DNA of 64,000 nt from Acidobacteriota bacterium (GTDB lineage Bacteria > Acidobacteriota > Polarisedimenticolia > JACPZX01). Shown here one piece after another: positions 53,610-61,253 of this stretch (positions are counted from its first letter, which is position 1; each line of letters opens with the position of its first letter). The stretch lies in contig JACPZX010000078.1 of the NCBI GenBank assembly GCA_016195325.1, positions 1 to 64,000 of the forward strand, written 5' to 3'. A model generated the notes under the pieces. The model had not been told where the DNA came from. It made no database searches and was given only the letters and a program-made list of their open reading frames with translations. A program made the translations under genes and the position numbers.

Positions 53610-54472
53610 CGGCCTGCGGGGGCGGTGAAGGTCTTGAGGAGCGCGTCGAGGGCGGCGGCATCGGCGGGCTCGAACCCCTTCATCCGAAGCTCCTTGAGGA
53701 CGGCGACCCCCGAAGGCGATCCGGACAGGCCCGCGAGGGCGGCCAGGAGCTTCGAGAGATCGGCCCCGGCGACGCGATCACCGACCGAGCAGAGAAGCGT
53801 TCCGGGGAGGGAGTTCGAGCGCGCGACGACCTCGAGATCCGCGGCGAAGGGGAGCGAGGCGAGCGCGTCGGTCTGCTCGCCGTCGAGGAGGACCGCCACC
53901 TTCTCCCCCGCGGCCGCCCGCCTCAGCGCCGACAGCGGGCGCGGGGTGAAGGTGATCTTCGCGTCCGCCGGAAGAGATCCCCAGCCGCCGAGCGCGACAG
54001 CCGAGACGAAGGCGGGGGCGTACCCCGGAACTCCGGTGACCTCCCACCTCGCGAGGGCGGCAGCCCGCGGGATCGATCCCTTCTTCGCCACGAGGCTCCA
54101 GACCTGCGTCGCCCCTTTCTCCTGGACCACCTGGAGCTTCGGCGCCAGCGCCAGATCGCGCGCGTGCCTGAGGTAGAAAGGCAGGGGGACGAGTGCGAGC
54201 CCGGCGTCTCCCCTGCCGAGCCGTGCGATCCCCCCCTCCTCGGTCTCGTAGTAGGCCGCCTCCATCGCGCCGCCTCCGGGAAGGGACGCGGCCCTGGTGA
54301 TCTCGCCGGCCAGGGCGTCCATCGTCGGCTTCGCCTGCTCGGTGTTTCCGGGAAAACCAGGGGCGCAGACGACGAGGGCGACGCGCGCGCCGGTCGCCGC
54401 GGCGAGCGCGGAGACCGCAAGCGCGAGAGCGCCGGCGAGGAGGGGGCGCAGGAGCGAACGGAGGCGCACCAC
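53606..54472 (-). CDS. PhnD-like periplasmic substrate-binding protein
   Basis: About 288 residues with a signal peptide. Start at GTG 54472 or the adjacent GTG 54469; the frame continues far upstream but there it runs antisense within the MMPL gene. Fold elements of phosphate/phosphonate-binding proteins are visible: EEGGIARLGRGDAGLALVPL, TGVPGYAPAFVSAVAL, VAVLLDGEQTDALASLPFA. No ABC permease or ATPase is adjacent, so it may serve the MMPL pump instead. It is translationally coupled to the TPR lipoprotein. Confidence 0.75.
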   Translation of the reverse strand: MVRLRSLLRPLLAGALALAVSALAAATGARVALVVCAPGFPGNTEQAKPTMDALAGEITRAASLPGGGAMEAAYYETEEGGIARLGRGDAGLALVPLPFYLRHARDLALAPKLQVVQEKGATQVWSLVAKKGSIPRAAALARWEVTGVPGYAPAFVSAVALGGWGSLPADAKITFTPRPLSALRRAAAGEKVAVLLDGEQTDALASLPFAADLEVVARSNSLPGTLLCSVGDRVAGADLSKLLAALAGLSGSPSGVAVLKELRMKGFEPADAAALDALLKTFTAPAGR

Positions 54473-54495
54473 GGGCGCATCATAACGCGGTGGCC

Positions 54496-57225
54496 TCACC
54501 GCTTCACGAGCCTGAAGGCGACGAGCATGTTCGGCAGGACGATCGTCGCCGTGACGATGCACGAGCCGAGGCCGAGGAGGAGAACCGTCCCCAGGCTCGC
54601 GAGCCCGCGGTGCGACGCGAGCGCGAGGCTCCCGAAGCCGAGCATCGTCGTCAGGCCGGCGATGAGGATGGCGCGCCCCGTGTGCCGGAGGACGAGCGTC
54701 ATTCCCCCCTCTCCCTCCGCGCGCATCCGGTGGATGATGTGCACCCCGGTGTCGATCCCGACGCCGAGGATGAGGGGGATCGCGACGAGGTTCGCGAAGT
54801 TGTAAGAGAGATCCAGGAGGCGCATCCCTCCCATCATCCACACCACCCCCATCAGCTTCGGGATGAGCGCGAGGAAGGTGTCCTTCACGTTGCCGAACTT
54901 CGCGTACAGGAGCACCAGGACGAGGATCCCGGCGGCCGTCGCCGCCCGGTGGAAGCCGGAGGTGATCCGGCCGGTCATGCTCTGGAAGACGATCGGAAAG
55001 CCGAGCGCGTCGGCGGAGAGCCGGCGGCTCCCCGCCACGAACCTGTCGAGGAACGGGGGATCGAAGACGTTTCCCTTCGGGTAGACGTACGCGAAGAAGC
55101 GGCCGTCCTGTTTCACGAAGTGATCGCGCGCCTCGGCCGGAAGGTCCTTGGGGGCCGGCGGCTCGGTCCGGGAGGCGCGCCTCAGATCCTCGAGCGCACG
55201 GCCCGCCCACGCGAGAAGCCTTCGCTCCCCGTCCTCCCACGCCGCCTCGCTGCCGGGGGGGGCGGCGGCGACCTGCGCGCGCGCCGACTCCGCCTCCGCG
55301 CGCGCCCCCTCGAGCGGGCCGGCGAGAGCGCCGAGGCCGGCGCCGAACGCGGCCTCCCCCGCCTGCGCGAAGGCCTCCTCGAGCCGCCGGAACGAGGCCT
55401 CGAGCGCCGGCCGATTGGCGGCGGCGACCTTCGAGGGGAGCTTCACGCCGTCGAGGAAGGCGCGCAGATCCGAGACCGCGGCGCGCGAGGCGGCGGGGTC
55501 GTCGGGCATCAGCTCGAGCGCGGAGTCCACGCGCTCGATCGCCGGGTCGGCGGCGGCGCGATCCCGGATGTCGCGGAGCGCCGCGATGTCCGGGGCGACG
55601 ACCACGGTGAAGTTCGGCGAGAGGTTCGACTCGAGGATCATCCGGTTCTGGTACCGGACCGACTCGGAGTTCCGCGGCAGGAGAGCGAGGATGTTGGGAT
55701 CGAAGCCGACGCCGAGGGCCTCCCATCCGAGAACCGCGGTCAGCGCCAGCGAGAGGATCGTCACGGTCCACGGGTGGCGGCACACGAGCCCCGCGCCCCG
55801 CTCGACCCACAGCCTGTCCACCGCCGCAAGCGCGTCCTGGCCCCTCCCCTCGCGATCCCGCGCGTGTCGCCAGCGGCCGTAGAGGATGAGGATCGCGGGC
55901 AGCGCGAGGAGCGAGGCGAGGAGGCACAACAGCACGCCGATCCCGGCGACGAGCCCCAGCTCGGCGAACCCCTTGAACTTCATGAGAAGGATTGAGAGGA
56001 ACGCCGCCGACGTCGTGACCGCCCCGACGGTCACCGCCGCGCCCGTCGCGAGATAGGCCTTCCGGATCGCGGCGGCGGGGTCGAGAGAGTGCGCCCCCTG
56101 CAGCTCGTACTCGGAGACGGGGTGAATCCCGTAGGCGATGCCGAGGCCGACCAGCGTCGAGATGAACGACGACGTGATGAGGTTCAGATACCCGAGCTCG
56201 AGCTTCACGGCCCCGAAGGCCCACGCGACGCCGATGGCGAGGGAGGCGAGGACGAGGAGCGCGTGGCTCTTCCACCGGAAGACGAAGAGCGTGAGGAGCG
56301 TGACCCCCGCCGCCGCCACGCACGACGTGAACCAGGTGTCGCGCTGGACCACCTCCATCTCCTCGACCGTGGTGGCCGGCTCGCCGGTGAACGCGACGTG
56401 GAAACCCGGGGAGGACCGCGAGATCGCCGCGGCGCGCGCGCGGATCGAACCCACGAGCTCCTCGAGGACCGGCAGGGAATCGTCCCTGCTCTTCGGGGAG
56501 ATCAGGATGAAGAGGGTCTTCCGGTCGCGCGTCGTGAGGTACCCGCGCGCGGCGATCTCCGGCCGGTCGCCGGCGAGGCTGACGAGGGGCGGCTCCGCCT
56601 CGAGCGCCGCGACCGATCCGGCGGGATCGGCGAGGAACTTCCGCTCGAGCCTGAGGAACTCGGTGAGCTGCTCGATCCCCTGCGCCGCCTCGGCGGCGTC
56701 GGGAACCGACCCTCCCTCCGTGAGCCCCTTCTCGAGCCGCGCGGCGAGGGCGTTGTTGACGCCGTCGAGGCCGGTGAGTGCCGGCATGAGGTCGAAGCTG
56801 GCCTGCTCCTTGCGCGCCGCCGCCACCGCCTGGTGGATCCACGCGGGGGGGGCGAGGTGGAACCCCCGCTCGAGATACCAGTCGAGGCTGGCCCTGTGGA
56901 AGACGTGCTCGACGTGAGGGTCCTTCGCGAAGTCCGCGGCGAGGAGATCCGCGAAGCGGCGCAGGTCGTCGGGCGGCTTGTCGACCCCCGGCGCCGCCTC
57001 GACGCAGGCGATGAGATCGAGCGCGCCGCCCGTCTCCTCGAGGAAGGCGTCGAAGCGCCTCTGGTCGGGATCGTCCGGGGGCGCGAGGTCGGCGCGCGAC
57101 GTGCGGAACTCGACCTGCGACCCGAGGGCGAGGGCCAGCGCCGTGGCGCCGATCCCGAACCCGAGCGCCCGCCCGGGGTGCGCGAGGATCGCGTCCAGGA
57201 GCTTCGCGAGGATCCTGTGGAGCAC
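54496..57225 (-). CDS. MMPL/RND-family exporter (HpnN-like)
   Basis: 909 residues. Twelve predicted membrane helices in the RND arrangement 1+5, 1+5, with two large periplasmic loops (about 45-270 and 440-660). The first loop starts FRTSRADLAPPDDPDQRRFD as in hopanoid-type MMPL proteins, and LNLITSSFISTLVGLGIAYG is the sensor-like helix 4 with acidic relay nearby. It probably moves a lipid to the outer membrane using proton motive force. It lies 18 bp after an MBL gene and 23 bp before the PhnD-like gene. No squalene/hopanoid genes are in the window. Confidence 0.92.
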   Translation of the reverse strand: MLHRILAKLLDAILAHPGRALGFGIGATALALALGSQVEFRTSRADLAPPDDPDQRRFDAFLEETGGALDLIACVEAAPGVDKPPDDLRRFADLLAADFAKDPHVEHVFHRASLDWYLERGFHLAPPAWIHQAVAAARKEQASFDLMPALTGLDGVNNALAARLEKGLTEGGSVPDAAEAAQGIEQLTEFLRLERKFLADPAGSVAALEAEPPLVSLAGDRPEIAARGYLTTRDRKTLFILISPKSRDDSLPVLEELVGSIRARAAAISRSSPGFHVAFTGEPATTVEEMEVVQRDTWFTSCVAAAGVTLLTLFVFRWKSHALLVLASLAIGVAWAFGAVKLELGYLNLITSSFISTLVGLGIAYGIHPVSEYELQGAHSLDPAAAIRKAYLATGAAVTVGAVTTSAAFLSILLMKFKGFAELGLVAGIGVLLCLLASLLALPAILILYGRWRHARDREGRGQDALAAVDRLWVERGAGLVCRHPWTVTILSLALTAVLGWEALGVGFDPNILALLPRNSESVRYQNRMILESNLSPNFTVVVAPDIAALRDIRDRAAADPAIERVDSALELMPDDPAASRAAVSDLRAFLDGVKLPSKVAAANRPALEASFRRLEEAFAQAGEAAFGAGLGALAGPLEGARAEAESARAQVAAAPPGSEAAWEDGERRLLAWAGRALEDLRRASRTEPPAPKDLPAEARDHFVKQDGRFFAYVYPKGNVFDPPFLDRFVAGSRRLSADALGFPIVFQSMTGRITSGFHRAATAAGILVLVLLYAKFGNVKDTFLALIPKLMGVVWMMGGMRLLDLSYNFANLVAIPLILGVGIDTGVHIIHRMRAEGEGGMTLVLRHTGRAILIAGLTTMLGFGSLALASHRGLASLGTVLLLGLGSCIVTATIVLPNMLVAFRLVKR

Positions 57226-57243
57226 GCGTCAGGCCTCCGCGGG

Positions 57244-57972
57244 TCAGCCCAGCGTCCCGCCGGGCTCGAGGGCGACGATCTCGAGGCCGTCGATCCCGGC
57301 CGTCTCCCGCCGCAGCGCCTCGGGGGTCCCGGTGAGGGCGTCGAAGGTGGCGAAGTGCATCGGCACGACCCTCTTCACGCCGAGCAGCCGGATCGCGTAC
57401 GCCGCCTCGCGCGGCGACATCGTGTACAGATCGCCGATCGGGATCAGCGCGAGATCGGGGCGGTAGAGCTCGCCGATGATCCTCATGTCCCCGAAGACGT
57501 TCGTGTCCCCCGCGTGGTAGACGCGCGCGCCGCCGGGCAGGTGCACGACGTAGCCGCACGGCTCGCCGCCGTACACGACGACGTCGCGCCCGCGATCGTC
57601 CACGTCGGCGATTCCGCACGAGTGATCCGCGCTCACCATCGTGACCTTCACGTCGCCCAATTCCTGCGTCCCCCCCTTGTTCATCGGGCGCGTCCTCTCG
57701 ACCCCCTTCGACTTCAGCCAGAGGCACGTCTCGTACACGGCGACGACGTCGCACCGGTGCTTCTTCGCGAGGGCGACGGCGTCGCCGATGTGATCGCCGT
57801 GGCCGTGGGTGATCAGCATCAGGTCGACCCGATCGAGGGCCTTGAGCGCGGGCGGGCACGCGGGGTTCCCCGCGACCCACGGATCGATCAGGACCACCGT
57901 TCCCGTCGAGGCCGTGAGCCGGAAGGTCGAGTGGCCGAGCCACGTGAGCGAGAAGGAGCTGCTGGGGGACAT
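57244..57972 (-). CDS. Metallo-beta-lactamase-fold hydrolase (UPF0173 family)
   Basis: About 242 residues from ATG 57972, which has GGAG 8 bases upstream; ATGs at 58011 and 58044 are less favoured. LTWLGHSTFRL, LMLITHGHGDHIGDA, SADHSCGI, YHAGDTNVFGDM and VVPMHFATF supply the metal ligands and the family pattern. UPF0173 members are likely esterases, lactonases or phosphodiesterases. It heads the MMPL operon and is divergent from the selenoprotein gene. Confidence 0.9.
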   Translation of the reverse strand: MSPSSSFSLTWLGHSTFRLTASTGTVVLIDPWVAGNPACPPALKALDRVDLMLITHGHGDHIGDAVALAKKHRCDVVAVYETCLWLKSKGVERTRPMNKGGTQELGDVKVTMVSADHSCGIADVDDRGRDVVVYGGEPCGYVVHLPGGARVYHAGDTNVFGDMRIIGELYRPDLALIPIGDLYTMSPREAAYAIRLLGVKRVVPMHFATFDALTGTPEALRRETAGIDGLEIVALEPGGTLG

Positions 57973-58029
57973 GGGCGGATCTCCGGGAAGGTCGGTGCGA
58001 GCGGCGCTCATGTTAGCAGCGGCGGGTGT

Positions 58030-58035
58030 TAGAAT
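58030..58035 (+). promoter_or_regulatory. -10 box directly before the selenoprotein gene
   Basis: TAGAAT ends 7 bases before ATG 58043, the same leaderless geometry as at 23137, 26056, 35687 and 60351. A GAGG between them could also serve as a weak ribosome site. No good -35 was found; TGTTAG occurs twice (58011 and 58027). Confidence 0.4.
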
Positions 58036-58042
58036 TGAGGTC

Positions 58043-58744
58043 ATGCTGAAGTGGATCCTCCGCGCGGTCGTGGCGATCGCGCTCCTCTACGGCCTGAGCT
58101 GCGCCGGCCTCGCGTGGCTGATGGTCCAGCCGCCGGAGACGTTTGGCCGCATCATCCGGCATCTGCCGATGCCGATCGTCTGGGGGGTGCTGCCGAGCCC
58201 CTCGATCTGGCTGTGGGCTCGGAAGGGAACCCTCTCCGAAGGGGAGACGGCCCCCGACTTCACGCTGGCGACGTACGACGGGAAGGGAGAGGTCACGCTG
58301 TCGTCGTTCCGCGGCAAGCAGCCCGTGGTCCTCGTCTTCGGCAGCTACACGTGACCGCCGTTCAGGCGGGCGGTGCCCGCCCTCAACAAACTGCACAAGG
58401 ACTACGGCGACCGGGTCGCCTTCTACGTCGTCTACATCCAGGAGGCGCACCCGATCGACGGGTGGCAGATGGACGTCAACGTGAAGGACGACGTTCTCGT
58501 CGCGAGCACGCGAACGCTCGAGGACCGCGTGAAGGTCGCGGGAAGCTGCGTGAAGAACCTGGGGATCGAGTTCCCGGCAATCGTGGACGGCGCCGACGAC
58601 CGCGTCGAGAAGACGTACACCGGGTGGCCGGATCGCCTCTACGTCATCGATGCCACGGGAACCATCGCGTACAAGAGCGAGGCGGGCCCCTTCGGGTTCG
58701 AGCCGTCGGGGGTGGAGACGACGCTGAAGCGGCTCGTGCCGTAG
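58043..58744 (+). CDS. Iodothyronine-deiodinase-like selenoprotein (in-frame UGA = Sec104)
   Basis: 233 residues if UGA at 58352-58354 is read as selenocysteine. An N-terminal membrane helix (about 5-28) precedes a thioredoxin-like domain. FGSYT-Sec-PPFRRAVPAL matches the deiodinase active site FGSCT-Sec-PPF. IQEAHPIDGW (132-141) matches the second family signature EAHPSDGW. The frame is open on both sides of the UGA without shift, and the downstream half alone would lack the fold's first strands. A GGU-loop hairpin lies just after the UGA. Bacterial relatives are expected to be membrane-anchored reductive dehalogenase-like or peroxide-reducing enzymes. Function is inferred. Confidence 0.9.
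58355..58381 (+). promoter_or_regulatory. Candidate bacterial SECIS element
   Basis: GGCGGGC (58365-58371), loop GGT (58372-58374), GCCCGCC (58375-58381): a perfect 7-bp stem whose GGU loop begins 18 nt after the UGA, within the usual bacterial window, with the required loop G. An alternative lower stem pairs CCGCC (58355-58359) with GGCGG (58365-58369). Confidence 0.75.
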
Positions 58745-58751
58745 ACCGCCG

Positions 58752-60233
58752 TCAGCCGCCGAGCTCCCTCTCCAGCCTCCGGGCGACCGTCTTCATCACC
58801 TTGACGCGCGCCCAGTTCTTGTCGTTCGCCTCGACGGGCACCCACGGCGCGGCCTCGGTGCTGGTGCGCTCGATCATGTCGCAGGCGGCGGCCTCGTAGG
58901 CGTCCCACCTCTTGCGGTTGCGCCAGTCCTCCTCGGTGATCTTGTACTGCTTGTAGGGGGTCGTCTCGCGATCCTTGAAGCGCCGGAGCTGCTCGTCGGC
59001 GCCGATCGCCAGCCAGAACTTCAGGACGATCGTCCCGAACGACGTGAGCTGCTCCTCGAAGGCGTTGATCTCGGCGTAGGCGCGCTGCCAGTCCCCCGCC
59101 TCGCAGAATCCCTCGATCCGCTCGACCAGGACGCGCCCGTACCACGATCGGTCGTAGATGGTGACGCGCCCGAGCCTCGGCAGGTGGCGCCAGAAGCGCC
59201 AGAGGTAGGGACGCGCCCGCTCCTCGTCCGTCGGCGCGGCGACGGAGATCACCTGGTAGAGCCGCGCGTCCATGCACGAGGTCAGGCGCCTTATCGTCCC
59301 TCCCTTCCCCGCCGCGTCGGGACCTTCGAAGACCAGGATCATCGAGCGCCGACAATCGTACAGGCGGCGCGTCAACCGGTTGAGGTCCCGCTCCCGCCCT
59401 TCGAGCCTCCTTTCGTATTCCCTGTCGGTGATCGCGCGCGTCAGATCGAGGCGGCTGATCACGTTGGGGCGCGCCGGCTTCGGCAGCGGCGGCGCGGCGG
59501 CCTTCTTCCCCGGATGCGCCTTCGCCGCGGCCAGTCGCCCGGCGATCGCCGCGAGGAGGATCTTCGACACGGTCAGCGACCGGTACCTCTCATCCTCCGC
59601 CTCGACGATGTGCCACGGCGCCGATCCGGTGCCGGTCTTGCGGAGGGCGTGCTCGCTCACGCTCCGGAACGCGTCGTACCGCTTGAAGAACTTCCAGTCG
59701 ACCTTCCGGACGCGCCACCGGGTCCTCTTGCTCGCCTCGAGCGAGCGAAGCCTCGCCTCCTGCGCCTCCTTCGAGAGGTGCATCCAGAACTTGACGAGGA
59801 GGACGTTCTCCTCCGCGAGCATCCGCTCGAACTCGACGATGCGATCGAGGGACTGATCCATCCCGGCGGCCGAGAGACGGCCGAAGACGCGATCGATGAT
59901 CGGGGCGGTGTACCACGAGCCGAGGAAGATCCCGATCCTGCCGCTCGCCGGGAGGAGGCGCCAGAAGCGCCACATGGGTGGGCGCTCGCGCTCCTCGTCG
60001 GTGGACTCCCAGATCGCGTGCGTCTGGATGCCGCGCGCGTCCATCCACGCGAGGAGGTGGTTGACGGTCTCGCTCTTCCCCGCCCCCTCCACCCCGCCGA
60101 TGTGGACGATGACGGAGAAGCCGGCGGAGGCGAGCTCCTTCTGCGCCTTGAGAAGCGCCTCGCGGACCTCCGGCGCCTCGCGGTTGAAGGCCTTCTTGTC
60201 GATCCGATTCCCGACTTCGGCGGTCTCGAACAT
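58752..60233 (-). CDS. pap: Tandem PPK2-domain polyphosphate:AMP phosphotransferase
   Basis: 493 residues from ATG 60233. Two PPK2 domains: the first has HIGGVEGAGKSET and RWRVRKVDWKFFKRYDAF; the second has FEGPDAAGKGGTIRRL, YDRSWYGRVLVERIEGF and TPYKQYKITEEDWRNRKRWD. The two-domain form is typical of class II PPK2 (Pap), which makes ADP from AMP and polyphosphate. The first domain's Walker A is less canonical, as in Pap, where mainly the C-terminal domain is active. It converges on the selenoprotein gene 7 bp away. Confidence 0.92.
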   Translation of the reverse strand: MFETAEVGNRIDKKAFNREAPEVREALLKAQKELASAGFSVIVHIGGVEGAGKSETVNHLLAWMDARGIQTHAIWESTDEERERPPMWRFWRLLPASGRIGIFLGSWYTAPIIDRVFGRLSAAGMDQSLDRIVEFERMLAEENVLLVKFWMHLSKEAQEARLRSLEASKRTRWRVRKVDWKFFKRYDAFRSVSEHALRKTGTGSAPWHIVEAEDERYRSLTVSKILLAAIAGRLAAAKAHPGKKAAAPPLPKPARPNVISRLDLTRAITDREYERRLEGRERDLNRLTRRLYDCRRSMILVFEGPDAAGKGGTIRRLTSCMDARLYQVISVAAPTDEERARPYLWRFWRHLPRLGRVTIYDRSWYGRVLVERIEGFCEAGDWQRAYAEINAFEEQLTSFGTIVLKFWLAIGADEQLRRFKDRETTPYKQYKITEEDWRNRKRWDAYEAAACDMIERTSTEAAPWVPVEANDKNWARVKVMKTVARRLERELGG

Positions 60234-60314
60234 GGGGGCGGTCCCTCGGTGCGGGCGCGGCCATGGTAACTCAGGGCGGGATGAATGCGCCCCATGGGTA
60301 TCCCCCGGGGGGGG

Positions 60315-60343
60315 TTGCATCGAGCTGCCGAGGCGACTATGCT
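60315..60343 (+). promoter_or_regulatory. Leaderless-type promoter of the VapBC-like module
   Basis: TTGCAT (60315-60320), 17-base spacer, TATGCT (60338-60343), then 7 bases to ATG 60351. TATGC and GCAT motifs around the start could be an autoregulatory operator. Confidence 0.6.
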
Positions 60344-60350
60344 TTTATGC

Positions 60351-60587
60351 ATGAGAACAACGGTGGAGATCAACGATTCCTTGTTCGTCCTGGCCAAGAA
60401 GAAGGCGGCGGCGGAGGGTGTCCCGCTACGACAGATCATCGAGGACGCCCTCAGAACACACTTGCAAGGGCCGACGACTCGCGCGAAGTATCGCTTCCTC
60501 TGGACGGTGGACAGCGGCCGGCTGCTTCCCGGAGTCGATCTCGAAGATCGGGACTCTCTCTTCGACATCATGGACGGTCTCAAGTGA
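60351..60587 (+). CDS. VapB-like ribbon-helix-helix antitoxin
   Basis: 78 residues from ATG 60351, chosen because the promoter sits just upstream; longer frames would lie within it. MRTTVEINDSLFVLAKKKAA is a standard RHH strand and helix, and VPLRQIIEDALRTHL the second helix. The acidic C-terminus (GVDLEDRDSLFDIMDGL) should wrap the toxin. It probably represses its own promoter. Its stop overlaps the toxin GTG (GTGA). Confidence 0.88.
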   Translation: MRTTVEINDSLFVLAKKKAAAEGVPLRQIIEDALRTHLQGPTTRAKYRFLWTVDSGRLLPGVDLEDRDSLFDIMDGLK

Positions 60588-61105
60588 TCGCCATCGACTC
60601 GAACATCCTGGTCTATGCCCGAAGAAAGGAGACACCGCACAACGCCGAGGCGAGGCGACTTCTCGAAGAACTGGCCACCGGGGAGGCCGCCTGGGCCATT
60701 CCATGGCCGTGCGTCTACGAGTATCTGCGGGTCGTTACCCATCGTCGGGTGTTCGTCCCTCCTACGGAGCTCAATCAGGCACTCGATGAGCTCGATGCGC
60801 TGATGGAGTCGCCCGCACTGACGCTTCTCGGCGAGGGACCGACGCACGCGGCCCACCTTCGCCTCGCCGTGGGCTCCGGACGAGCCGTCGGCAACCTCGC
60901 CCACGACGCGCACATCGCGGCGCTGTGTGTCGAGCACGGGGTGCGTGAGCTGTGGACTGCGGATCGGGACTTCGCCCGATTTCCGGGGCTGAATGTCCGA
61001 AACCCGTTCGAGCCTCGTGGGCTCCATGAGCCGCGCGCCCCGTATCGCACGCGGGGCGCCTCGCGCGGCGCATCGCGCACCCCGGGACGTCGCCGCCGGG
61101 CCTGA
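60584..61105 (+). CDS. VapC-like PIN-domain toxin with Arg-rich C-terminal extension
   Basis: 173 residues from GTG 60584. PIN-domain acids: IAIDSNILVY (Asp), VYEYLR (Glu), NLAHDAHIAAL (Asp) and WTADRDF (Asp), so the RNase site is intact. The fold should end near NPFEPRGL (about 147); the remaining 25 or so residues are Arg/Gly/Pro-rich and are encoded by DNA that includes a strong hairpin. This looks like read-through into the terminator region after loss of an earlier stop. Confidence 0.88.
   Translation: MIAIDSNILVYARRKETPHNAEARRLLEELATGEAAWAIPWPCVYEYLRVVTHRRVFVPPTELNQALDELDALMESPALTLLGEGPTHAAHLRLAVGSGRAVGNLAHDAHIAALCVEHGVRELWTADRDFARFPGLNVRNPFEPRGLHEPRAPYRTRGASRGASRTPGRRRRA
61035..61059 (+). 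terminator. GC hairpin inside the toxin's 3' extension
   Basis: GCGCCCCG and CGGGGCGC pair perfectly over 8 bp around a 9-base loop. It would be an ordinary post-gene hairpin if the toxin ended at its fold boundary. There is no T run. Confidence 0.4.
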
Positions 61106-61114
61106 TCGCCTCAG

Positions 61115-61130
61115 GACGTCGATCGACGTC
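61115..61130. promoter_or_regulatory. Perfect 16-bp palindrome
   Basis: GACGTCGATCGACGTC lies 10 bp after the toxin stop, in the 148-base gap to the convergent permease gene. The regulator and role are unknown. It may be a protein-binding site, but GC-rich palindromes of this kind can occur by chance. Confidence 0.35.
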
Positions 61131-61253
61131 GTCTTCTCAGCAGCGAGCGCCTGCTTCTCCCATAGAGGTGACGTACGACGTCGCGATCGGTGACGCGCGC
61201 ATCCACGAACCCATGGACTCGGGGGATGAGCCGGAGATCGAGCGATCCGTCTC

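Noticed and set aside
53606-57943. 1445-codon minus-strand frame read as one giant protein
   Set aside because: Only the last 288 codons (PhnD-like) look like protein; the rest is a shifted frame of the MMPL and MBL genes.
58043-58354. Truncated redoxin pseudogene with a nonsense mutation
   Set aside because: The frame continues without shift past the TGA, the flanking residues match the deiodinase Sec site, and a SECIS-like hairpin follows.
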